A stretch of 64,000 nucleotides of DNA from Neocallimastix lanati (nom. inval.). Its lineage: Eukaryota; Neocallimastigomycota; Neocallimastigomycetes; Neocallimastigales; Neocallimastigaceae. The translations under genes were made by a program, and so were the position numbers. Numbering within the stretch: position 1 is the stretch's first letter; every line of letters starts with the position of its first letter. The DNA lies in NCBI GenBank assembly GCA_016946835.1, contig JACVTC010000061.1, positions 851,501 to 915,500 of the forward strand. The letters are read 5' to 3'. The notes beneath the pieces were generated by a model that worked only from the letters and a program-made list of their open reading frames with translations, did no database searches and was not told the origin of the DNA. Below, one piece after another: positions 35,640 through 48,452 of the stretch.

Positions 35640-36070
35640 ATTATTTATTATTATATAATTATTTATTATTTATTATTTATAATTTATTATTTATTATTTA
35701 TTATTTATTATTTATTATTTATTATTTATTATTTATTATTTATTATTTATTATTTATTATTTATTATTTATTATTTATTATTTATTATTTATTATTTATT
35801 ATTTATTATTTATTATTTATTATTTATTATTTATTATTTATTATTTATTATTTATTATTTATTATTTATTATTTATTATTTATTATTTATTATTTATTAT
35901 TTATTATTTATTATTTATTATTTAATTATTTATTATTTATTATTTATTATTTATTATTTATTATTTATTATTTATTATTTATTATTTATTATTCATGATT
36001 TATTATTTATTATTTATTATTTATTATTTATTATTTAATTATTTATTATATATTATTTATTATTTATTAT
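35640..36070. repeat. (TTATTTA)n microsatellite
   Basis: About 60 nearly perfect 7-bp units with rare ATTAATTA and ATTCATGATTT interruptions. It is the same type as the arrays at 19270 and 20381. Confidence 0.95.
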
Positions 36071-36393
36071 AATTATTAAATCTATTATAAAAAAAAAAAA
36101 AATAAATCTATATATGAAATATGATTTATATAAAAAAAAATTTTATTTATTTACAAAATATAGTAATCATTTGATATATTATTTATATTTATAGTAAATA
36201 ATAATACTATTATTTAAACAAAAAAAAATTTTTTTTTTCTTTTTGAATTTATATGTCACCACATATCATATGTACAAAAACAACAAAAACATTTCTTCAT
36301 ATTAAATTTATTAAAATAATTTTGAATTTTTTAAAAGGAAAATTTATATATATATATTAATAAAGGTTTATGTCATATTATGAAATATTATTT

Positions 36394-36434
36394 TGTGGTA
36401 GTTGGTAGTTACGGTTGTTGGTAGTTGGTAGTTA
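36394..36434 (+). repeat. G-rich GTTGGTAGTT repeat
   Basis: A 41-bp block is built from GTGGTAGTTGGTAGTTACG and GTTGTTGGTAGTTGGTAGTT, i.e. four GGTAGTT units in two half-blocks. It is the most strand-biased G-containing sequence in the whole spacer. Function unknown. Confidence 0.8.
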
Positions 36435-37398
36435 AGTAAAATTTATATTTTTTAATAATATAACAGTTATTAACTAATATAGCTTAATCAATAATGAATA
36501 ATCAGTCCTTTACCTTTTAATTTCTTTTAAATTATTATCCTTCAAAAAGAACTTAGCATTGTATTACTATTTGAAATCACTACTAATCCACCTATTTCAA
36601 AATTTATTTCTATTTATATTAATATATTGAATTTTATTATTTCTATATAATATAATTTAAATAGATTAACCATTCAAATGATTTATTATCTTTATAATTA
36701 AAAATATAATAAATTATAATAAATTATATATTCAGGAAGATAAACCAATGAACGTCTAGTTTAAAACAATTGCTTTTTTTTTTTTTTTTTTTTTTATTAA
36801 TAATTAAAAATTATGCTTAACAAAAAAAAAATAAAAATATACATATATATTTTTTATTTTTATTTTTTTTTATTCATATTATTTTTTTTTGTTGTTGTTT
36901 TTGTTTTTAATAATAAAATATATAATTATACTTTTATATATATGAGGAAAAGAAAAAAATTTTTATTGTGAAAAATAACATTATTAATTACTACTTTTGA
37001 AAATTATGTTGATATTTAAAAATTAAAAATTATATCCTACTATAATTGATATTAAATAATTCAAACTATAAAATATGTATTAATATTTAGTAATTTATAA
37101 AATTTTTAATTCTAAACTCTCATCAATATACTTTTATTAATAATAAAAATAATAATAATAAAAATTATAATATTAATAATTTAAGCTCCAGAACTTAAAA
37201 AAAATAAATGTGATTTGTTGAAAATTTTTATTATAATTTAAAAAAAAAAAAAAATTTATATATATATATATAAGACACATCTAATTTTATTTAATTCAAA
37301 GTCATTATATAAATCAATACTATTCTAAATATATAATTGAAATAATACTTAAATATTACTGGTTAAAATCATTTAAATGAAATATAGATGAAATTAAA

Positions 37399-37590
<192 letters not shown>

Positions 37591-37838
37591 TATAATTTGT
37601 AAAAGATTTTAATAGGTCAAATTTTTAAATAGTATTATACAGCCTAATCATTTTAATCATTTTAATTTATTCCTTCCTTAATAAAAAATTTTAAAAAGAT
37701 ATTGAAAAATTAAAAAGTCTAAATAATGTTAAATGTTTTATTTATTTTTATTATTATTAGATGTATGACAATAAAAACCAAATAATTAAAAACCAAAATC
37801 AATATATTTGTTTTATTATTTGATGGCTTTAATCATGT

Positions 37839-37870
<32 letters not shown>

Positions 37871-38912
37871 TACCCGAAATATATTTTTTTTACAACATAA
37901 AAATATATTATTTCTCATATAAATATTCATATAGTTTATTCTAACAAAATAATAAAAAAAAAAAAAAATTATTTATTTTTTAAAAAATTTTAATTCAATA
38001 AAATTCTTTAAAGTGAAAAAAAAAATATTTAAATATTATTGGCTGAAAACACAATATTAAATATATTTATTTTAAATAGTATTGAAAAAAATTTTTTTTT
38101 TACGATTATCACATATAATAATAAAAGATTCACCTGAAGAAAAAAAAATTGTTTTTTTATTTAAAAATATTAAAATAATTATTCTATTCTTAATTTAATA
38201 TTTCTAAATAATTAATCAAAAAAAAAAAAAAAAAAAAAAACTATTCTATATTTTATTAAATTTTTTTTCTTTTTTATTTTTTTTTTTTTGTAAAAATTGT
38301 TTGATTGATTAAATTTTGAAAATTTTATTATATAAATATTTATTATTCTGACTAAAAATTCATGTACAGTTATTCAATATTCATTGGTATTACATTACAT
38401 TTTATATATACTTCGTTTCCTTTGTTTTATATACTTTTTTTTTTTTTTTAGCAATCCGCAAACAATCTATTTTATTTTAAAAAATTCTATAAATCTTTTA
38501 TATACATATTATTATCCCTTATTTTTTAATTTATTTCATCCTTTTAATAATTAATTTATTAATTAATTATTAAAAAGAAATAAAAATAAATTTTGAAATA
38601 CTTAATCTTTATTCGATAGAATTTATTATAAGAATTTATAATAAACAATTAATACAATATAAAAAAAAAAATTAAAATTTTATTTTATTAAAATATATTT
38701 TTATTAATTATTAAATTATTAAAATTTACATATATAGTTATTATGTATTATTTATTATAAATAAAATCTTATAATAATAATTCTTAATTTCTAGAAGAGA
38801 AATCAAAGAGATATTTATATAAAAATTGTAAAAATAAAGCTTTTTTTTTTTTATTTTTTCTAATCTTAACATAATTTTTAATTTTTTCTAGAAAAAATTA
38901 CAAGAAAAAAAA

Positions 38913-38946
<34 letters not shown>

Positions 38947-39189
38947 TCGGTTAATAATCTATACATATTGATCATCGTATTATGAGATAAAACCATTATT
39001 AATAATGGATATAATTCTAATACCCGATTTTTTAACTAAATATTAATAATAATAAAGAATAAAATACAAAAAAAAAAAAAATACAAAAAAAGAAGTAAAA
39101 ATATAAAATCATAAACTAATTAAAATTAATTAGGAATTAGGAATAAGAATATAGATAATATTTTATAAGTATATATCTAGATTTTTACA

Positions 39190-39684
39190 AATCCTATATA
39201 TAGTCTTTCCAGTTTTAAGTCCTGGTGGTTAGTATTCGGGACCAACAGACATAAGGTTTCTGGATCAATTACCTCCTAAATTTATATGAAGTGATATACA
39301 TCCTTCCAAGGTGGTTTTCCCTATAAATGAAGTTGATGTTCTTTCGTCATGGTTAAGTATTCCTGTTACTAGACTAACTAACATCTAGTACAGAGAGTAC
39401 TTGATCTGTGAAAGAATTAATATAGTTAATCCTTCCTCAATGACGGTTCATAAGATCACTGAAAAAAAAGTACGTCGTATAAAGCGACGTATAGGGAATG
39501 ACTTTCATGTTCCCACAGCAAAGAATCTAATGAGAGTCTGATATGGTTAAGAGAGAGACTGAAAGCCCTTCTATATATAATAGTTTAATGAGTTTAATAA
39601 AATATTAATAATACTATTTAAATGTAAAAATTATATATATATATATATATATTATCTTTACTAAAAACCACAGATTTAAATATG

Positions 39685-39721
<37 letters not shown>

Positions 39722-39765
39722 TACTAAATATCATAATTTACATAAAGTTAATGTAAACCTTAACA
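39190..39765 (-). mobile_element. 3' LTR of a Ty1/copia element
   Basis: On the minus strand a purine tract AGGGGGAA (39773-39766) is followed by TGTTAAGGTTTACATTAAC, the typical join of polypurine tract and LTR start. The GC-richer LTR body extends left to roughly 39190, including hairpin TACGTCG/CGACGTA (39471-39491). The left edge is uncertain because no second LTR copy is present in the window to define it. The start resembles the ends of the C repeats at 42970 and 52108, which suggests related families. Confidence 0.7.
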
Positions 39766-40372
39766 TTCCCCCTACATGATTCATTACCAGTTTTACTATT
39801 CTGTTTTAATCTACATTTTAATTTAATCTTTAAATATTTTATAAGGTAAATTTTTTTCATGTTAATTCCAAAAATACTCTTGATTAAAGGATCAGTTTAG
39901 ATTTTTTTTTTTTTTTTTTTTTTTCTGTACTAATATATTCTAATTAAAATTTTATTTTCTAACATTTTCTCTTGAATAAATTTTTTTATCTAGTATTAAT
40001 AATGTGTACACCTTACCTTTTGAATTTGTATCCTGAGCAATAGCAATGTATGCTTTAATATTAACCTTATTAATTTAATTTTAATTTCTTTTTATTGAAT
40101 ATTTCTTTGAATAAAAATTTTAAACCATAAACCTTTTGTTTAACACATTCATTCAGTTAGACTCACGAATTCTGCTTCAAGAAGCAGTTGATAAGATAAC
40201 AGTCTTTTATAAATGAGTTTTTCCATGATATTGAACTACTACCTACTAAATAAATATATACACTGATTTATTTTTTTTTTTTTTTTTTTTTTGTTAATTC
40301 ATCGTTTGCAAAATCCGAGTGTGAATAACCAATAAATTCATTATTCCTGTTGTAATTTATTTATTTATATAT

Positions 40373-40417
<45 letters not shown>

Positions 40418-41271
40418 TTTTTTTTTTTATTTTTTTTTTTTTTTTTTTTTTTGTACATTTTAAATATATTTTAAAATGTTTAATAAAGATTTATAATCCA
40501 CCTCTGTTGGTTCTTTACAATGTCTGGAAGCTTGGTTAACAGCAAACGATATCATCAGGCCTTGATTTAACAGCTATATAGGGTAATGTTCCCAATAAGA
40601 GATTTAAAATTCTTATACATTTACTTGGTGAAGATTCTTCTCTTTCCTTTTCAGTAATCTTCCAAGTCCCGGGGGTTTTATAGTTTTGATTTTATTTTTA
40701 GTATAATTTATTAATAAATTTTATCAATATATTCTATTTGATTTATTTTATAGTCTTTTTTTTTTTTTTTTTTTTTAAGTTTTATTTAAGTTTTATAGAT
40801 GTTAATACTAATAATTTTATTTATTTTATGGTTGACTCCTTTGAAATTTTTATATTTTTATTTGAGTTTTTCAATAATTTTTGGTTGATCTCATTGTCGT
40901 AACCTGTCAACATTTTCATTATCATGTTATTTTCATCGATTGATCTTTTCCTTTTGTTAATATCTTTATCATTAATTTTATAGTATTTTTTTTTTTTTTG
41001 CTTAAATTTGTATTAGTATTGTTATTAGTAATATCATATATAAGAGTATTTTAATTGTTTAAATATCCGAAATTTTCATCATTATTATTATCTGTGGAAT
41101 TATTTTCAATTTTCTAATTTTTATAATTATTTTTTTTATTGTGTTATTATTATTGTTAACCATGTTATCAGTTTTATTATTATTATTATTATTATTATGA
41201 TTAGTAATATTATTATTGTTATTATTATTAATGTTAATAATATTATTATTATAATTGTTATTATTATTAAA

Positions 41272-41307
<36 letters not shown>

Positions 41308-42165
41308 TTATTGAATTTATTATGATGTTTATCATTTGAAATATTTTTTTAAATGAATATTATCATTATCTGGAGATAATTTATTTTCACCCTAAATGAA
41401 AGAGTCTCGAAAATCGATAATGGAATCAGTATATTTTTTGGTGAAGAAAAAGAGGTGTTAATAGTACCAAGGTACCTCTTTTCATAAAGAAGAACATCTC
41501 TAGCTGGTTACAATGGAATTTGTATTTAAATATAAGGATCCTCTAACTTAGTATAGCCTACAAAAATGCCGGTTTTTTTTTTTTTTTTTTTTTTTTTTTG
41601 AATTCGTTAGTTTTTTGATTATTAATAAAAGAATGCCTTTCCCTTACAACCAAAAACCTTTCAGGTGAAAAATATTAGCAAGTTTTTTTTTTTTTTTAAA
41701 GAATAATTCTTAAAGGAATATTATTATTATTATTATTATTATTATTAAATGACTGATTTGGATTTAAATTGAATAAATGTACGTACAGCTCATGGAATAG
41801 CTAAAATCCCAGAATTTTTTAAGGAAGCCTGGAAGAATTTAAAAAAGAGTTTTAGCATGATGAGTTAAAGGTTTTGATTCAACCTTTCAGCACTCCCATT
41901 TTGTTGTGGGGTTTACCAGGAATTGAATGAATAAAATTAATACCTTCGGATTGGAGATAAGTTATTAAAGTTTTATTGATATATTCTGTGCCATTATCGG
42001 ATTTTAAATTTATAATTTTGTAAGGTGTAGTATTTAAAAATGTGTTTATTTTTATTTTTTTTTTTTTTTATTATTATTTTTTTTTAAGTTTATTCCTATT
42101 TCGTTTTATTATCGCTATTTATGTTATTAATGTTAATATCCTTCAAAAAAAAAAAAAAATAAAAT

Positions 42166-42196
<31 letters not shown>

Positions 42197-42620
42197 GTCA
42201 AAATCGTATACTTTTGTTAATTTGGATATTAATTCCTTAAATATGTTTATGAATTTTATAAAAAAAAATTATTGGCGATATAATTCAAAATTTTCTTAAT
42301 TTCTGATGTTGAATATAAGATTTTGATTTCTTTCATGTAATGGGGTTTTTATTAATTTTTTTTTTAATTAATTTTTTTTTCGCTTTTCTTTTGATATTAT
42401 TTCGAAAAAAGATTATTTAATTTAATGTATTTAAAATATAAAATGTCATTATTATTAGCTTTTTCTTAAAAATGATTAATCTTATATTCTTGAGATATTT
42501 AATAAATACCTATCCAGATTGATAAAAAAAAAAAAACGACGACTTTTTAAATCGATTAATCCAATGGAATCTTTCCTTACATCCTTTTTAAGTAATTTTT
42601 TTGGAGGATTCATCAAAAAA
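39766..42620 (-). pseudogene. Degenerate Ty1/copia polyprotein
   Basis: Minus-strand fragments in copia order: integrase SDNGTEYINKTLI (about 42000) and a PQQNGSAERL-like block (about 41910), then GIFVGYTKLEDPYIY (about 41550), reverse transcriptase end ILNLLLGTLPYIAVKSRPDD (about 40590), FIGYSHSDFANDEL (about 40330) and an RNase H block around 40175 with the STxEAEF motif followed by VSLTEC. Stops, frameshifts and long poly-T and TTA expansions separate them. Gag, protease and the 5' LTR are missing; the element stops at a poly-A tract just before the C repeat at 42631. It is clearly dead. Confidence 0.85.
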
Positions 42621-42630
42621 AAAAAAAAAA

Positions 42631-43195
42631 AATTTAAATATAAAGTGCCTTACAATCATAATAGAAATTTATTATAATGAGAAGTTGTATAATTAAAATA
42701 GTTTAAAAAAAATAAATAAATAAATAAAAAATAATATACTAGTCTCAATGAGACGTTTAGTCTGTTAAAAAAAAAGTTAGAAGAAAATACACTCAACAAT
42801 ATACACCGAATGTTAATCAATTATTTAATATATTATATTTTTATTAATAAAAAAAAAAAAAAAACTTTAATTTAAATATAAAGATATATTGTTTCTTTTT
42901 ATATAGTTAGAAGTATGGATACACTATGTTATGTCATAATGTACCTAAAGTTAAGTGTTAACCTTAAACATATATATATATATATAAAATAAAATAATAT
43001 TTAACTAAATAAATTAGTTTACTATTTTTTAAAAAATTTAAAAGGTGGAAAGGTGGAAAGGTGTTAATAAAAAATATATATAAAAATAAAAAAAAAAATC
43101 CAATAATTTCAATGATTTCAATGATTTCAATGATGTTTCCTTTTCTTCATCAGAGTAAAAATCTTGTTTCATACCATTCCATGTCAAATCTATTT
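42631..43195. repeat. Duplicated segment C1 (contains LTR-like end)
   Basis: This segment matches 51744-52345 (C2) along its length, from TATAAAGTGCCTTACAATC to CATCAGAGTAAAAATCTTG. Its middle ends with CTTAAACA at 42970. Read on the minus strand, TGTTTAAGGTTAACACTTAA resembles the start of the neighbouring copia LTR, so part of C is probably a related solo LTR. Homology runs about 220 bp past that edge, so the duplicated unit is larger than the LTR. It also has a GGTGGAAAGGTGGAAAGGTG minirepeat. Confidence 0.8.
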
Positions 43196-43205
43196 TCATT
43201 TTTAT

Positions 43206-45260
43206 AAAAAAATAAAATAAAATAAAATAAAATAAAATAAAATAAAATAAAATAAAATAAAATAAAATAAAATAAAATAAAATAATATAATATAAAATAA
43301 AATAAAATAAAATAAAATAAAATAAAATAAAATAAAATAAAATAAAATAAAATAAAATAAAATAAAATAAAATAAAATAAAATAATATAAAATAAAATAA
43401 AATAAAATAAAATAAAATAAAATAAAATAAATATTGAATATGAATATAAGTACAGATTGAATAAAATAAAATAAAATAAAATAAAATAAAATAAAATAAA
43501 ATAAAATAAAATAAAATAAAATAAAATAAAATAAAATAAAATAAAATAAAATAAAATAAAATAAAATAAATAGTAGAAATATGAATATAAAGTACAGATT
43601 TAATAAAATAAAATAAAATAAAATAAAATAAAATAAAATAAAATAAAATAAAATAAAATAAAATAAAATAAAATAAAATAAAATAAAATAAAATAAAATA
43701 AAATAAAATAAATAGTAGAAATATGAATATAAAGTACAGATTTAATAAAATAAAATAAAATAAAATAAAATAAAATAAAATAAAATAAAATAAAATAAAA
43801 TAAAATAAAATAAAATAAAATAAAATAAAATAAAATAAAATAAAATAAAATAAAATAAAATAAAATAAAATAAAATAAAATAAAATAAAATAAAATAAAA
43901 TAAAATAAAATAAAATAAAATAAAATAAAATAAAATAAAATAAAATAAAATAAAATAAAATAAAATAAAATAAAATAAAATAAAATAAAATAAAATAAAA
44001 TAAATAGTAGAAATATGAATATAAAGTACAGATTTAATAAAATAAAATAAAATAAAATAAAATAAAATAAAATAAAATAAAATAAAATAAATAGTAGAAA
44101 TATGAATATAAAGTACAGATTTAATAAAATAAAATAAAATAAAATAAAATAAAATAAATAGTAGAAATATGAATATAAAGTACAGATTTAATAAAATAAA
44201 ATAAAATAAAATAAAATAAAATAAAATAAAATAAAATAAAATAAATAGTAGAAATATGAATATAAAGTACAGATTTAATAAAATAAAATAAAATAAAATA
44301 AAATAAAATAAAATAAAATAATATAAAATAAAATAAAATAAAATAAAATAAAATAAAATAAAATAAAATAAAATAAAATAAAATAAAATAAAATAAAATA
44401 AAATAAAATAAAATAAAATAAAATAAAATAAAATAAAATAAATATTGAATATGAATATAAGTACAGATTGAATAAAATAAAATAAAATAAAATAAAATAA
44501 AATAAAATAAAATAAAATAAAATAAAATAAAATAAAATAAATAGTAGAAATATGAATATAAAGTACAGATTTAATAAAATAAAATAAAATAAAATAAAAT
44601 AAAATAAAATAAAATAAAATAAAATAAAATAAAATAAAATAAAATAAAATAAAATAAAATAAAATAAAATAAAATAAAATAAAATAAATATTGAATATGA
44701 ATATAAGTACAGATTGAATAAAATAAAATAAAATAAAATAAAATAAAATAAAATAAAATAAATATTGAATATGAATATAAGTACAGATTGAATAAAATAA
44801 AATAAAATAAAATAAAATAAAATAAAATAAAATAAAATAAAATAAAATAAAATAAAATAAAATAAATAGTAGAAATATGAATATAAAGTACAGATTTAAT
44901 AAAATAAAATAAAATAAAATAAAATAAAATAAAATAAAATAAAATAAAATAAATAGTAGAAATATGAATATAAAGTACAGATTTAATAAAATAAAATAAA
45001 ATAAAATAAAATAAAATAAATAGTAGAAATATGAATATAAAGTACAGATTTAATAAAATAAAATAAAATAAAATAAAATAAAATAAAATAAAATAAAATA
45101 AAATAAAATAAAATAAATAGTAGAAATATGAATATAAAGTACAGATTTAATAAAATAAAATAAAATAAAATAAAATAAAATAAAATAAAATAAAATAAAA
45201 TAAATAGTAGAATATTAAATATAAAGTACAGATTGAATAAAATAAAATAAAATAAAATAA
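43206..45260. repeat. (TAAAA)n satellite punctuated by a ~30-bp motif
   Basis: Over 2 kb of TAAAA pentamers are interrupted about sixteen times by one of two related motifs: TAGTAGAAATATGAATATAAAGTACAGATTTA (about twelve times, described by its first and last bases TAGTAG...ATTTA) or TATTGAA...GATTGA (four times). Spacing between motifs varies from about 70 to about 290 bp. The longest uninterrupted pentamer run is about 43746-44000. Confidence 0.97.
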
Positions 45261-45791
45261 AAATTAATAATAATAATAGTAATAATAATAGATAAATAAA
45301 CATGAGAATAGAGAATAAAGAATAGAAAAAAAAATAGAAAAAAGGTAAAAAAGATAAAATGAAGATAGAAAAGTTTAGAAAAGTTTAAAAGGGTAATATA
45401 AAATGAAGGTAAAAAAAAATTCAAATAAAATAAATTCAAAAAAATAAATTCAAATAAAATATATCCAATTAAAATAAATTCAAATAAAACAAAATAAAAA
45501 AAAAATAATAATAATCAAATATCCATATCCTATAGTTACATTAATAGGATATGATGACAGAGAGTATTGTATTTTATTTCATAATCAAAAAAGAAATAAT
45601 TTTGAAAAGGAAAAAAAATTTAAAAATTTTAAAAAAAATTTTTACTATAATAATTATAATAAAATTGAATTAAAATAAAACAAAAAAAATTATATATATT
45701 ATATATATAATTTTTTTTTATATTATTTAATAAGGAACAAAAAAAAAATAAAATTATTAATACTAATTTTTTTTTTTTTTTTCATTAAAGC

Positions 45792-45822
<31 letters not shown>

Positions 45823-45955
45823 TTTTAAGCTTTTTTCTTTTCTTTTATTTTTTTTTATTATTTTAAACTTTTTTTTTTTTTTTTTTTTGGAATATAATGT
45901 TTAATTCTTTTAATCAATTATAAGTTTATATTCATTTTATTTATTTTTATTTATT
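45261..45955. other. AT-rich spacer
   Basis: There is no gene signal. It has purine-rich AATAGAAAAAAGG and similar tracts (45300-45420), a small GC patch CATATCCTATAG...CTATAGGATATG-like near 45520-45555, and poly-T runs around 45765-45890. Confidence 0.6.
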
Positions 45956-46900
45956 TATTTATTTAAGACATTAAAAAAATATAATATATATATATATATT
46001 TTTTATTTCTTCAATAGGTTTAAGTTATATTAATTGTACAAGGGAAAAAAAAAAAAAGAGGGGACACATTTGTTTAAAATAAATAAAAAAGACAAATAAA
46101 TTTATAAAATATATAATAAAATTTTAAAATAGTAATAATAATTAAATAATTATAATAATAATTAAATAATTATAATAATATAATTGTAATAATAATTATA
46201 ATAATGATTTTAGAAGAAAAAAAAAATAAAAATAAAATAAAAATAAAAATAAAAATTAAAATGAATATATAAGATTCTTCAAAAAAAAAAAAAAATCCTA
46301 TTAAAATTATATTAAAAAGAATCATTAATGAAGATTCCTTCCATTTTTATTATTAAATGATTATTTTTATTCTAAATATTAGATTTAAAAAATATATATT
46401 TAAATTAATAAAAATAAATAAATAAATGTATATATATATAAAAGTATAATATTTAAATTTTTTTTATTAAACCTTCTTTTTTTAAAAAAATATATATATT
46501 AATTATAAAATATTTAAATTAACATTTAAAAATAAAAATAAAAATAAAAAATAAAAGTTAAATAATTTAATAGTAAAAAATTGGCTATATCAAATAAATA
46601 CAATAAATAATAATTATAAAAATTTATATATATATAATTATGATTATAATCGTAATAATAATTTTAATAATAAAAATTTTTATATTTTTATTTTTTAAAT
46701 TTATATATTTCTATTTTTTTCTTTTTTGTTTCTATTTTTATTTATTATTATATTTATATTGACTCTCTACTTGTAGTTGTAGGAAATAATGACATTTCAA
46801 CATTAAATTATTCCATATAAGTATATATATAACCTAACTGACTGATTTTAATAATAGAACTCACTATCTTTTATATTTTATTATTAATTATTTTTTATAT
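45956..46900. repeat. Duplicated segment A (left half of filled site)
   Basis: This segment matches 59926-60930 almost throughout, including GGTTTAAGTTATATTAAT, GACTCTCTACTTGTAGTTG and ACCTAACTGACTGATTTT. Both copies are preceded by a (TTTA)n tract. Homology stops near 46900, where the polymerase-carrying insert begins, whereas the other copy runs straight into segment B. Confidence 0.92.
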
Positions 46901-47219
46901 ATGAATATTAAATATAAATTTAAAATTTTTATTTATTTTACTTTTTTTTATCTTTTTATTCGGATTTTGTGATATGGTAAATTAAATCTTTATAATAATA
47001 TACTATACTATAATATATTATATGATATAATATTGTATAGTAATATATAATGTTTGGAATATTAAAATATTTAAAATGATAAATGAGAATTTTATATAGT
47101 ATACAAAATTACATAGCGATATAATGACAAAAATAAAAACTATTTGATTATATATATCTATAAGAAAAGGAATTCTATATAAAAATTTTTTTATATTTTA
47201 AAAAAATTCATAATCAGTA

Positions 47220-47675
47220 ATGTTTAAAGATAAAAATAAGAATATAATAAAACAAGTAAAAGGAAAGAATTATAATTCTCAGCAAACATTAATTCAAAAA
47301 ATTAAACATAATTTAAGTAATAGTGTTACAGGAACGTTTAGTGGTACTATATTTATATCAGATTTTATTGATTTTTTAAATCTTCACATATTCAATAGGA
47401 GTTTTGATGAGATAATCGAAAAAAGATTTACCAAATTAAATATACCTATGTTATATATGATTTTCATAATTAGAAAATATTTTTTTCCTAATTTTTCAGT
47501 AGACTTTGTATCAAATGAAAAACAGGTAGATATAATTAAAAAATTATTAAAAGATTTTTTTAAAGAATCTAATAATAATTATGAAGATTATTATATGGAT
47601 GTACAACGCTATAACATTACGTATAATATAATTGTACATGATAATTTTACTATTGATTTTGATACAGAACAATAA
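47220..47675 (+). CDS. Orphan protein in the insert
   Basis: An intact 151-residue frame has balanced composition unlike random A/T translation. It has a basic N terminus (MFKDKNKNIIKQVKGK), a hydrophobic stretch around PMLYMIFIIRKYFFP (about residues 75-90), a charged middle and an acidic end (NFTIDFDTEQ). No domain is recognised. It faces the polymerase gene convergently, with the broken small gene between. It could be a viral-lineage orphan or a truncated remnant. Confidence 0.6.
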   Translation: MFKDKNKNIIKQVKGKNYNSQQTLIQKIKHNLSNSVTGTFSGTIFISDFIDFLNLHIFNRSFDEIIEKRFTKLNIPMLYMIFIIRKYFFPNFSVDFVSNEKQVDIIKKLLKDFFKESNNNYEDYYMDVQRYNITYNIIVHDNFTIDFDTEQ

Positions 47676-47870
47676 AAAATAAAAAGATAATAATTATCTC
47701 TGCTTTTTCAAAGAACATTTGAAATTCAAAAAATTACAAGTCTATATATTATCTAAATAGATAGGCATTTGTAGTTGATATTAGAAAATATTAAACTATA
47801 AAATATATAGGTATAATTTTCAATATTTTTAAAATAAAAAACAAATGAATAAAATAATATTCATTTATAA

Positions 47871-48150
47871 ATGGGAATTGCTAATAAAAAGAATTTAATT
47901 ATTCATACCAATAAAAATATTTGTAATTCTAATCAATCTAATAATACATATAATTCAGAGGTAAATGAAAGATTTAATAAATTCAAAAATATTTTAATAA
48001 AGAAAAGAAGTTAATGATGAAGGCATTGAAAATTATGTCTTTTAGATTTGTATAATAACTTAAAGGAAAAAAGTCTTAAAGATAAAAATATTATTGTACC
48101 AAGGATTATATTTTATTATTATTACTTTGATTTGCACAATATATATTAAT
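47871..48150 (+). pseudogene. Broken small gene with N-myristoylation-like start
   Basis: An ATG at 47871 opens a 47-codon frame starting MGIANKKN, ending at 48014. Coding-like sequence continues in other frames (VNDEGIENY, then LYNNLKEKSLKDKN) to about 48150, so at least two frameshifts have broken a protein of roughly 90-95 residues. A Gly at position 2 with small residues at 5-6 is compatible with N-myristoylation. No family is recognised. Confidence 0.5.
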
Positions 48151-48452
48151 GTGTTTATATACTCTAATTAATATTTCTTGTTTTAATTTAGTTATATTAT
48201 ATACATAAAAATTTAAATTATATTTTTAAAAAAATATACTAAGATTTATATATCATAATATTAAATAATATATGTAAAATGGTACATATATTTGTATATA
48301 TATATTTTTTAAAAAAATAAAATATATATAACTTTAAAATTAAATATATAGATATTAATATAAAAATATTTACATTATAAATTATTCATTTTTTGAAAAT
48401 AATATTTGTTAATAATAATATTATAATAATATCCTTTATAAGGAATAATTAT

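Noticed and set aside
43206-45260. CRISPR-like appearance (repeated ~30-bp motif with spacers)
   Set aside because: The spacers are all TAAAA pentamers of variable length, not unique sequences, and the genome is eukaryotic.
44983-45439. Phe/Tyr/Leu-rich minus-strand frames
   Set aside because: Translation of the TAAAA satellite and adjoining A/T sequence.
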